This document shows, piece by piece, positions 1 through 5,839 of a stretch of 20,451 bases of DNA. The position numbers and the translations under genes are program-made. The DNA comes from Sporomusaceae bacterium (GTDB lineage: Bacteria; Bacillota_C; Negativicutes; Sporomusales_B; UBA7701): the NCBI GenBank assembly GCA_022839045.1, contig JALHDI010000045.1, positions 1-20,451 on the forward strand, given 5' to 3'. The notes under the pieces were generated by a model, which was not told where the DNA came from, made no database searches, and worked only from the letters and a program-made list of their open reading frames with translations. Positions within the stretch are counted from its first letter, which is position 1. Every line of letters starts with the position of its first letter.

Positions 1-393
1 GGCCCGCATTTCGTAGCCGGAGGCTTCGGCTTCGTCGTTGACGATGCGGACGGTGTCGGCCGAGTCGTTGCCGCCGATGTAGAAGAAGTAGCGGATGTCG
101 TGGGCTTTCAATACTTTGAATATTTCGTGGCAGTATTTGCTGTCAGGCTTGTCGCGGGTGGAGAGGAGGGCGGAGGAGGGGGTGAGGGCGACCTGTTCGA
201 GGTTGTGGGTGGTTTCCTGGGTGAGGTCGAGGAAGTCTTCGCGGACGATGCCGGCGACGCCGTTGACCGCGCCGTATACTTTGGTGATTTGGGAGAATTT
301 GCGGGCTTCGAGGACGATGCCGGCCAGGGTCTGGTTGATGACGGCGGTGGGTCCGCCTCCCTGGGCGACGAGGACTTTGCCTATCAGGGCCAT
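1..393 (-). CDS. 6-phosphofructokinase, PPi-dependent type (N-terminal 131 residues)
   Basis: This is the N-terminus of a phosphofructokinase; the rest lies beyond base 1. The enzyme phosphorylates fructose 6-phosphate in cytoplasmic glycolysis. The phosphate-donor loop reads QGGGPTAVIN (residues 11-20). A second glycine motif reads IGGNDSADT (106-114), and the stretch around TPSSALLSTRDKPD (71-84) is typical of this family. ATP-dependent enzymes carry GGDGS in the second motif. Here an Asp (D110) follows the Asn, at the position where PPi-using enzymes replace the ATP-type Gly, so PPi is the more likely donor. The start is the ATG at 393, with AGGAGGT (complement of 402-408) eight bases upstream. 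The next gene upstream on the strand ends at 683 with its own hairpin, so this gene probably has its own promoter in the 257-base gap. I see only a weak -10-like element there. Confidence 0.85.
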   Translation of the reverse strand, partial: MALIGKVLVAQGGGPTAVINQTLAGIVLEARKFSQITKVYGAVNGVAGIVREDFLDLTQETTHNLEQVALTPSSALLSTRDKPDSKYCHEIFKVLKAHDIRYFFYIGGNDSADTVRIVNDEAEASGYEMRA

Positions 394-638
394 TATTATG
401 TACCTCCTGCTCGTTATGTCGTTTTCTATGGGGGCGGGAAGATTTTATGCCCCGGCGGGATTAGTGTGGCTTTTTCGCGGCGTCCATATCCTTCCTGCGC
501 GCCCGGCGGTCGGCGCCGGGGTTGGACGGCTTTTCCGCCTGTACCGGATTATGGAACCGTCTTTTTTATTTTCGCCGCAGTTTATTGCCTTCCTGCTAGG
601 GAAGGGGCGATTGGCGCGATATTGGGGACGGACGGAGG

Positions 639-676
639 AAAAATATGAAGGCCCGCCGGCGGATGCGCCGGCGGGC
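639..676 (-). terminator. Hairpin after the substrate-binding protein gene
   Basis: A 10-bp perfect GC stem (651-660 with 667-676) starts seven bases beyond the TAA at 683. On the minus strand it is followed, after a few bases, by a short U-run (complement of 639-643). The stem is very strong but the U-run is displaced, so this is a probable rather than textbook terminator. Confidence 0.55.
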
Positions 677-682
677 TTGGGG

Positions 683-1855
683 TTACGGTTTGACGGTGGC
701 TTTGTAGACTTGCTTGCCGTTTTTCATTTCGATGATGACGGCGCTTTTGACCGCGTCGTGGGTGGCGTTGAGCGTGGTGGCCCCGGTGATCGCCGGGAAG
801 TCTTTGGTGGCGGCCAGGGCTTCGCGGATCTTGGCCGGCTCGGTGCTGTTGGCGCGCTTGATGGCGTCGATGAGGACGTTGGCGGCGTCGTAGCCGAGCA
901 CGGCCATGGCGTCGGGGGTTTGGCCGTACTCTTTCTTGTAGGCCTCAACGAAGGCTTTGGAGGCGGCGCTGGTGTCTTCGACCGAGTAGTGGTTGGTGAA
1001 GTAGGTGTTGTTGAGAGCGGCGGCGGTGCCGACTTCGACGAGTTTGGGGGAATCCCAGCCGTCGCCGCCGACGATCGGCACGGTGATGCCGAGCTCGCGG
1101 GCTTGCTTGACGATTTTGCCGACTTCCTCGTAATAGCCGGGCACATAGATCATTTCGGGGTTGAGGGCTTTGGCCTTGGTGAGGATGGCTTTGAAGTCCT
1201 GGTCTTTCTGCAGGTAGGCTTCCTCGCCGAGGACGGCGCCGCCGCCCTTGGCGAAGGCGGCCTTGAAGAACGCCGCCAGGCCTTTGCTGTAGTCGCTGCT
1301 GTTGTCGACGAGGATTACCGCTTTTTTGAGTTTGAGGGTGGTGAGCGCGAAGTTGGCGCCCACCGTGCCCTGGAAGGGATCGATGAAGCAGACCCGGAAG
1401 GTGTAGTCTTTCACTTTGCCGCTTTTTTCGTCGACCGTCACTTTGGGGTTGGTGGCGCCGACGGCGAGGAAGGGCACTTTGACCGATTCGGCGACGTTGG
1501 AGGCGGCGATGGCGTTGGAGCTGGCGAAGACGCCGGTGACGGCGACGACTTTGTCCTGGGCGAGGAGTTTGGTCATGCCGTTGGCGGACTCGGATGGCTC
1601 GCTCTTGTTGTCGGCGACGATGGCTTTGATCTGTTTGCCGAGCACCCCGCCCTTGGCGTTGGCTTCTTTTATGGCCATCTTGGCGCCGTTGGTGGTCGAG
1701 GCGCCGAAGGTGGCATTGCCGCCGGTCAGTTCGTTGAGCAGGCCGATTTTTATTTCGGCGGAAGAAGAGGAATTGCTCCCGCAGCCGGCCAGCAGGCCTG
1801 CCAGCATGATTATTACCAGCGAAATTACCGTCATTCTCAGTACTGATTTGTGCAT
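683..1855 (-). CDS. ABC transporter substrate-binding lipoprotein, branched-chain amino acid (LivJ/LivK) type
   Basis: This 390-residue protein belongs to the periplasmic-binding-protein family that captures branched-chain or other amino acids and delivers them to an ABC permease. It has a lipoprotein signal peptide: positive residues, a hydrophobic run and a lipobox LAGC with Cys25. A Ser-rich linker follows, then the family fold beginning IKIGLLNELTGGNATFGAS. The later segments VVAVTGVFASSNAIAAS and IVGGDGWDSPKLVE are typical of the two lobes. The start is the ATG at 1855, with a GGGAGAGGT-like ribosome site about 10 bases upstream. No permease or ATPase gene (livHMGF) lies next to it, so it is an orphan binding protein in this window. 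It is transcribed from a strong promoter (2305-2333) through a glycine riboswitch (2123-2206) and a terminator (2022-2060). This suggests that glycine controls its expression, and perhaps that the ligand is glycine-related. The ligand itself cannot be read from the sequence. Confidence 0.9.
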   Translation of the reverse strand: MHKSVLRMTVISLVIIMLAGLLAGCGSNSSSSAEIKIGLLNELTGGNATFGASTTNGAKMAIKEANAKGGVLGKQIKAIVADNKSEPSESANGMTKLLAQDKVVAVTGVFASSNAIAASNVAESVKVPFLAVGATNPKVTVDEKSGKVKDYTFRVCFIDPFQGTVGANFALTTLKLKKAVILVDNSSDYSKGLAAFFKAAFAKGGGAVLGEEAYLQKDQDFKAILTKAKALNPEMIYVPGYYEEVGKIVKQARELGITVPIVGGDGWDSPKLVEVGTAAALNNTYFTNHYSVEDTSAASKAFVEAYKKEYGQTPDAMAVLGYDAANVLIDAIKRANSTEPAKIREALAATKDFPAITGATTLNATHDAVKSAVIIEMKNGKQVYKATVKP

Positions 1856-2021
1856 AGTTTTCTACCTCTCCCTTTAGTTTGTTTTCGCCGCGCATTTCGC
1901 CGTCTTGCCGCAAACACCCGGCGCGGCATCGCCCGCGATGCCATAGTAAAGTCCGTTTTCATCCCCCCAACCGGCATGATTGGGCATGCGTTCCCTTTAT
2001 CAATCTCCCGGCCGGCCGGCC

Positions 2022-2060
2022 AAAAAGCAAAACAAAAAAGTCAAATCGTACGATTTGACT
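2022..2060 (-). terminator. Intrinsic terminator between glycine riboswitch and binding-protein gene
   Basis: Bases 2039-2060 form a perfect 22-bp palindrome (AGTCAAATC, loop GTAC, GATTTGACT). On the minus strand it is followed at once by U-runs (complement of 2034-2038, then 2022-2032). It lies about 60 bases after the glycine aptamer and about 180 bases before the coding start. It is therefore a leader terminator and probably the riboswitch expression platform. The stem is AT-rich, but the long U-tract compensates. Confidence 0.65.
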
Positions 2061-2122
2061 CCGAAGAATGGACATTTGAGTTATCCGCGGCATTATAAAT
2101 ACGCGAACGGATCAATCAACTG

Positions 2123-2206
2123 CTCTGTCCTTTTGCCTGAGAGATTCATCGGCTGCACGCATGCCGACTTGCACCTTCGGCGCCCTTATTCAGGGGCTCT
2201 CCAGAG
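2123..2206 (-). promoter_or_regulatory. Glycine riboswitch (single aptamer)
   Basis: The minus strand carries the conserved glycine aptamer core in the right order. It begins CTCTGGAGAGCC, continues with GCGCCGAAGGTGCAAG, and ends AATCTCTCAGGCAAAAGGAC followed by CAGAG. The P1 helix is CTCTG (2202-2206) with CAGAG (2123-2127). Only one full aptamer is visible. The upstream GC-rich hairpin (roughly 2212-2235) could be the 'ghost' stem that accompanies singlet glycine riboswitches; this is inference. It sits downstream of a TTGACA/TATACT promoter and upstream of a terminator and an amino-acid-type substrate-binding protein gene. In this family glycine usually turns expression on for catabolism and off for uptake. 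Confidence 0.9.
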
Positions 2207-2304
2207 TTCCATCCGCCCACGGTTCCGCAGGCGGGGGCATCCCGGCCAGGCTGTTCCGTAGACTTCATATGGACACAAGTATTAAATTTTTACGACACTT
2301 CTAA

Positions 2305-2333
2305 AGTATACTCCCGCCGCAAGGGGATGTCAA
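2305..2333 (-). promoter_or_regulatory. Promoter of riboswitch and binding-protein gene
   Basis: TTGACA (2328-2333), a 17-base spacer and TATACT (2305-2310) on the minus strand give a near-consensus housekeeping promoter. The predicted RNA start is near 2298, about 90 bases before the glycine aptamer. Confidence 0.85.
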
Positions 2334-2431
2334 GAAAAAACCGGCCGCAACGGAAACTCCTCCAGCATGGCGGGCCGGCGGTGGTAGACTCCGCTTGGCA
2401 GGGCTCTCGAGGTTTGTGGTTCCACTTGCCC

Positions 2432-3241
2432 CTAAATCGCCTTGAAGTTCCCGCTCCGCCTCTGTCGCGCCACATTCACGAAATATTCATCAAGCGCTTC
2501 GCCATATTCCGGAAGAAAACCATTTTTCGCGCCGCTCTTGTCGTCGTCCGTCAGGATGATGATGCGCTCGTTGGCCGCAAGTCCCTTCAAAATGCCTTGC
2601 GCCGATTCTTGCGGCGTGATGGCGCTGGCCGGGGCGCCGCCCGCCTTGTCCCACATGGGGGTGGCGACGGTGCCGGGAATGACGGTGGAAAGACGGATGT
2701 TTTCGTCCCACAGCTCGCTGCGCAGCGAGGTAGTTAAAGCCATAAGCGCCGATTTTGTGGCGCTGTACAAGGTTTGGTAGGGCATGGGCGAGAACACGAT
2801 GCCCGAGGCGGTGTTGGCGATGTGGCCGCCCCCCTGGGCGCGCATGATCGGCAACACCGCCCGGATGCCGTACAGGGCGCCGTAAAAGTTGACGTCGAAA
2901 GCGAACTTCCAGTCGGCATCGGTGGTGTCGTCGAAAGGTTTCATCAGCCCCATACCCGCGTTGTTGAAGAGCAGGTCGACGCGCCCCGCCCCGAATTCCG
3001 CTGCCTTCTTTATCAGGGCGAATATGCTCTCCCGGCTGGTGACGTCGGTGCGGACGCCCAGCACTTTTCCCGGATAGGCGGCTTGGAGCCGGGCACATTC
3101 CGTTTTCAGCTTGTCTTCGTCCAGGTCAGCCGGAACCACGGCCTTCGCCCCAAGGAAGAGCAGCTCTTCGCAGAGGGCGAGGCCGATGCCCGACGCGCCG
3201 CCGGTGACGACGGCCACTTTGTTTTCAAAAAACTCCTTCAT
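2432..3241 (-). CDS. Short-chain dehydrogenase/reductase (SDR)
   Basis: This 269-residue protein is a classical SDR, a cytoplasmic NAD(P)-dependent alcohol/ketone oxidoreductase. The cofactor loop is TGGASGIG (residues 13-20) and NNAG is at 93-96. The catalytic tetrad is complete: Asn118, Ser146, Tyr159 and Lys163 (YSATK). Acidic residues after the second strand (PADLD, 37-41) suggest NAD rather than NADP. The start is the ATG at 3241, with AGGAGG about nine bases upstream. An in-frame extension of 11 codons upstream exists but lacks a ribosome site and would overlap the preceding gene. It is the last gene of a four-gene operon and starts 20 bases after the stop of the acetoacetate-decarboxylase-like gene. 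The two enzymes may act in sequence on a keto acid and its ketone product, which is inference. The substrate cannot be assigned. Confidence 0.9.
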   Translation of the reverse strand: MKEFFENKVAVVTGGASGIGLALCEELLFLGAKAVVPADLDEDKLKTECARLQAAYPGKVLGVRTDVTSRESIFALIKKAAEFGAGRVDLLFNNAGMGLMKPFDDTTDADWKFAFDVNFYGALYGIRAVLPIMRAQGGGHIANTASGIVFSPMPYQTLYSATKSALMALTTSLRSELWDENIRLSTVIPGTVATPMWDKAGGAPASAITPQESAQGILKGLAANERIIILTDDDKSGAKNGFLPEYGEALDEYFVNVARQRRSGNFKAI

Positions 3242-3260
3242 GTCGTACCCCTCCTTGGTT

Positions 3261-4049
3261 CTATTCCAGCACACGGGCCAGGGGCGCCTTAAGGACGAGA
3301 GCCCCCTCCATCATCATGGCCGGTCCCATTTCGAGAATCGGCAGTTCGGCGAGCGCCTTGATGATGCGCACCTGTGACGGGTTTTGCAGCCATGAAAGTT
3401 CGGTCCATTGAACGGTTCCTTTCCCCGTCCACGCTCGGGCCGCTTCGCACTCCTGCGGGAAAAAAACGGGCTGGCTCAGGTCCGCGCCGGGGCCTCCCAC
3501 CTTGGGAATGTAGCGCCAGCCGATGGCGTCCATCGGAACAATTTTTATCCGGGCGGGTTCCTGTTCGGCAACAGGCACGGCGTCGCAGAAATGAAGGCGC
3601 AGGAAGGTGTTGCCTTCGTAGCTGACGTTGGTGAAGTAGTTACCCGAAAAGCTATGCAGGTTTTCGATGTCGGCGTAGATTTTCGGGAAGCCCGTCTCCT
3701 CCCGCCCTGACAGAATGGGGGTGGTTTTGTTCTCCCAGATGACCAGCACATATGGTGCCTCCACCTGGTCGCGGGCGCCATTGAACCGCACGGGAGCGCT
3801 CACCATCACCAGATTGTAAGACGATCCCGCCATCCAATCGACTTGGCGGCATTGGGTGAAGGCGATGCCCAATTCCGGCCGCACCAGCTCGAAGGCTTCG
3901 GGTATGTAGGCTTCGAGCATCTTTCTATCAGTGGTGTAGGAAAAGGAAAGGATCACATTATCGTGGTAACGGGTGCCCTCGGCAACGTAGTCGTATCCTC
4001 CGAAATGGGCCGGCATTCTGTAGCACTTGGTGTCGTCGAACCTGAACAT
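3261..4049 (-). CDS. Acetoacetate decarboxylase family protein
   Basis: This 262-residue protein matches the acetoacetate decarboxylase superfamily, whose founding member converts acetoacetate to acetone and CO2 through a Schiff-base lysine. The diagnostic segment is GREETGFPKIYAD (residues 115-127), and Lys123 fits the Schiff-base lysine. In the clostridial enzyme that lysine is followed by a second Lys that lowers its pKa. Here Ile124 follows, so true acetoacetate decarboxylase activity is uncertain and another reaction on a related keto compound is possible. The start is the ATG at 4049, with AAGGAGGT (complement of 4056-4063) just upstream. It lies 38 bases after the membrane-protein gene and 19 bases before the SDR gene, and is clearly in the same operon. 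Confidence 0.85.
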   Translation of the reverse strand: MFRFDDTKCYRMPAHFGGYDYVAEGTRYHDNVILSFSYTTDRKMLEAYIPEAFELVRPELGIAFTQCRQVDWMAGSSYNLVMVSAPVRFNGARDQVEAPYVLVIWENKTTPILSGREETGFPKIYADIENLHSFSGNYFTNVSYEGNTFLRLHFCDAVPVAEQEPARIKIVPMDAIGWRYIPKVGGPGADLSQPVFFPQECEAARAWTGKGTVQWTELSWLQNPSQVRIIKALAELPILEMGPAMMMEGALVLKAPLARVLE

Positions 4050-4087
4050 GGGTCAACCTCCTTCGATAAACAAATTTTTGCTAAACG

Positions 4088-5308
4088 TTACGGAGCTTGC
4101 GACGCCTCTTTGGCCAGGGCGGCAATGGCGAGCAAAAGATGAAGCAGGTACAGGAGAACGCCGCCGTTCGCGGCGAGGATCGCGCCGACGACGAGTCCGG
4201 GGATGATGCCCGGAATGAGCATTGACGTGCCGAATATGATCGCGAGCAGATTCAGGGTCAGTTGGGTGCGGGAAAGCTTCTTTAGCAGGGGATGGGCAGG
4301 GGCGGCGCTTTCGTTTGCCGGTTGGGCGGAAAGGAGCAGGAGTTTCCCCAGCGGGATGAGGCCGCCGAGGATGTTGAGCACGCCCACGAGGCGGGTCAAC
4401 GGGGCGACCAATATGTCGGGAATGACGCAGGAGACGATGCCCAGCGCCGCAAACAGGACCCCGCAGCCGACCACGAGCCAGGAACGGGGGAGGGAGAGGC
4501 CGATGGGGGTGTTGCCTGATGCCAGCATCTGAATGGCAAAAATGATCATCAGCAAGCCCAGTTGCGCGCTGCCCGAAAAGGGGAGCAACCCGAGACTCAC
4601 GGGGATCAGCAACACGCCGAGCAGGATCATGAAAACGCCGATGAGCAACAGCAGGGAGTGGTCGAGGGAGAGGCCGAGCTGGTCGCTGCGGGAGGATTCC
4701 GCCTCGGGATAGGCGCGATAAACCAACCGCAGTACGCCGCCAAGGTAGATGACCATAAGGCCGAACAGGAGCATGATCGTCGCCGTGATTGGTGTCGGCA
4801 GCGGGGGGTGTATCCAGAGCAGCAGTCCGGCAAGCGTCGACAGCCCATATACGCTTGCGCAGGCAAAAACCAGGTGGCGAAATACCCCCCCGTATTGCAT
4901 CCAGGTACGCATCCTCGTTTCGTCACGGTACGCCCACAGAAGCTGCAGCACGCCACCCAGGCCGAAACAGGCGAAGAGCAGAATGCGGGGAAAGGGGTCG
5001 AAAAGGCCGGGGATGAAGCAGGTAACGATGCCGAGGGAGGCGATGGCGACACCAAAAAAAAGTAAGGGTTTGGATCGGCGCAGGTCGCCGAAGGGAGTTT
5101 TCCCCATAGTGATTGTCTGCAGGGCGAAAACGATCAGGAGCAAGCCGAAGAACCCGTTTTCGTAGTAGGGAAGCCTGCTGGCGGCGACGAGAAAAAGCAG
5201 GCCGCCGGTAATCGCCAGCGCCATGCCGCCGATCAACAGGATGACGGTTTCGAGGGGAAGATCCTCTTTCCGAAATACGAATCGATCGATCCTTTTTGAA
5301 TAGCGCAT
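4088..5308 (-). CDS. Internally duplicated multi-pass membrane protein, unknown function
   Basis: This 406-residue protein is very hydrophobic, with about 12 predicted membrane segments. It is built from two homologous halves. Residues 22-123 and 220-322 align throughout; for example GLLLIVFALQTITMGKTPFG (55-74) matches GLLMIIFAIQMLASGNTPIG (251-270). SLGIVTCFIPGLF (91-103) matches ALGIVSCVIPDIL (288-300). The following segments, about 145-195 and 350-400, may be a weaker continuation of the repeat. The pattern loosely recalls HdeD/DUF308 membrane proteins, but I cannot assign a family. The ATG at 5308 has only a weak AGAGAG-like ribosome site, so it may be translated by coupling to the gene 33 bases upstream. 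It is the second gene of the operon with the decarboxylase-like protein and SDR, so a transport or membrane role for that pathway is possible. Confidence 0.8.
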   Translation of the reverse strand: MRYSKRIDRFVFRKEDLPLETVILLIGGMALAITGGLLFLVAASRLPYYENGFFGLLLIVFALQTITMGKTPFGDLRRSKPLLFFGVAIASLGIVTCFIPGLFDPFPRILLFACFGLGGVLQLLWAYRDETRMRTWMQYGGVFRHLVFACASVYGLSTLAGLLLWIHPPLPTPITATIMLLFGLMVIYLGGVLRLVYRAYPEAESSRSDQLGLSLDHSLLLLIGVFMILLGVLLIPVSLGLLPFSGSAQLGLLMIIFAIQMLASGNTPIGLSLPRSWLVVGCGVLFAALGIVSCVIPDILVAPLTRLVGVLNILGGLIPLGKLLLLSAQPANESAAPAHPLLKKLSRTQLTLNLLAIIFGTSMLIPGIIPGLVVGAILAANGGVLLYLLHLLLAIAALAKEASQAP

Positions 5309-5341
5309 ATGTCTTCTCTCTTAACAAATTCTTGCATTTTT

Positions 5342-5572
5342 TTATTTCACGGCTATCTCCATGATCTCGTCGAGGTCGAGCGAGAATCCCCCCGGCCAGT
5401 AAACCGACTTCCCGTCGGTTTTCGCCGCCCGGAACACCGCCTTGTCCCTAAGTTCGGAAAAGCGGATGGTCAGGAGCTTTTTTCCCATGTCGATTGTCAC
5501 GGAATTGTTGCTATCCAGGAGAACGGTCAGGAGATATTCGTCGCCGGTGATGACGGACGTGATTTTCGCCAT
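5342..5572 (-). CDS. DUF2442-like small protein
   Basis: This 76-residue protein has the layout of DUF2442 proteins: a short beta-rich N-terminus (ITSVITGDEYLLTVLLDSNN), the central FSELRDKAVF segment and the closing YWPGGFSLDLDEI segment. The family is small and functionally uncharacterised; members are often found beside toxin-antitoxin-like or regulatory genes. The ATG at 5572 has GGAGGT (complement of 5580-5585) seven bases upstream. It is the first gene of the operon running to 2432. Its leader contains a 17-bp hairpin, a 14-bp palindrome and an inverted repeat around the -10 box. A role in regulating the operon is possible but unproven. Confidence 0.75.
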   Translation of the reverse strand: MAKITSVITGDEYLLTVLLDSNNSVTIDMGKKLLTIRFSELRDKAVFRAAKTDGKSVYWPGGFSLDLDEIMEIAVK

Positions 5573-5606
5573 AGGGAGTACCTCCCGGTCAAGGAGTTAT
5601 ATGGAA

Positions 5607-5646
5607 GAAGTCCAACTCACTTTCATTTTAAAGTAAGTTGGACTTC
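5607..5646 (-). repeat. Large inverted repeat in the operon leader
   Basis: Arms 5607-5623 and 5630-5646 are inverted copies, matching at 16 of 17 positions around a six-base centre. In RNA this is a long hairpin just ahead of the first gene's ribosome site. Neither strand has a U-run next to it, so it is not an ordinary terminator. It could be an mRNA-stabilising stem, a protein-binding hairpin or a DNA operator. Confidence 0.8.
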
Positions 5647-5655
5647 ATTTATATC

Positions 5656-5669
5656 TATCCGAACGGATA
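5656..5669 (-). promoter_or_regulatory. Palindrome, possible operator
   Basis: TATCCG-AA-CGGATA is a perfect 14-bp palindrome. It lies roughly 10-30 bases downstream of the predicted transcription start of the DUF2442 operon. Its position and symmetry suit a dimeric repressor site, but no known regulator can be named from the sequence. Confidence 0.5.
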
Positions 5670-5674
5670 TATTT

Positions 5675-5706
5675 GTCGATCAGAAAGTATAACATTTCTG
5701 ACCGAC
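5675..5706 (-). promoter_or_regulatory. Promoter -10 region inside an inverted repeat
   Basis: Arms 5675-5686 and 5695-5706 are inverted copies (11 of 12 positions) separated by eight bases. On the minus strand the repeat encloses an extended -10 box, TG-T-TATACT (5686-5694). The -35 region is poor, as is usual for extended -10 promoters. A protein bound to the repeat would cover the promoter, so this is a good candidate promoter/operator for the DUF2442 operon. Confidence 0.6.
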
Positions 5707-5707
5707 A

Positions 5708-5751
5708 TAAGAAAAGACTTGGCTTCCGCTAAGTCCCCGACGCAAGCGGAA
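5708..5751 (-). terminator. Possible terminator after the LuxR gene
   Basis: Arms 5724-5730 and 5745-5751 form a 7-bp stem (AGCGGAA/TTCCGCT) with a 14-base loop. On the minus strand a broken U-tract follows (complement of 5708-5720). It lies about 90 bases past the LuxR stop, after several small GC hairpins. The assignment is tentative. Confidence 0.35.
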
Positions 5752-5839
5752 CCATAGTCGTTCTATCCGGCATCGCCGGGAAAGTGCAACCGCGGTTTCC
5801 GCTGTCGCCTTTAGGCTCGGCGCAAGCCGGGGTTTCTAA

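Noticed and set aside
95..1846. 583-codon plus-strand open frame across the phosphofructokinase and binding-protein genes
   Set aside because: It is antisense to two well-recognised genes. Its product is a low-complexity Gly/Val/Phe/Asp-rich sequence typical of the complement of GC-rich coding DNA.
1925..1942. GGCATCGC/GCGATGCC hairpin in the binding-protein leader
   Set aside because: The repeat is perfect but has only a two-base centre and no U-tract on either strand. It lies between the riboswitch terminator and the gene with no visible function.
1840..1962. 41-codon minus-strand leader frame overlapping the binding-protein start
   Set aside because: The G-run before its ATG is too close to be a good ribosome site, and the product is Arg-rich, as expected from leader DNA. 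It has no sign of an attenuator peptide with repeated codons.
2207..2298. Second (tandem) glycine aptamer upstream of the recognised one
   Set aside because: I find no second CCGAAGG or CTCTCAGG core in this stretch. At most a GC-rich hairpin is present, consistent with a singlet riboswitch.
2334..2431. Terminator for the four-gene operon just after the SDR gene
   Set aside because: A U-run (complement of 2335-2340) follows a GC-rich segment, but the best stem has a bulge and only about six pairs. It also abuts the -35 box of the next promoter, so I do not call it.
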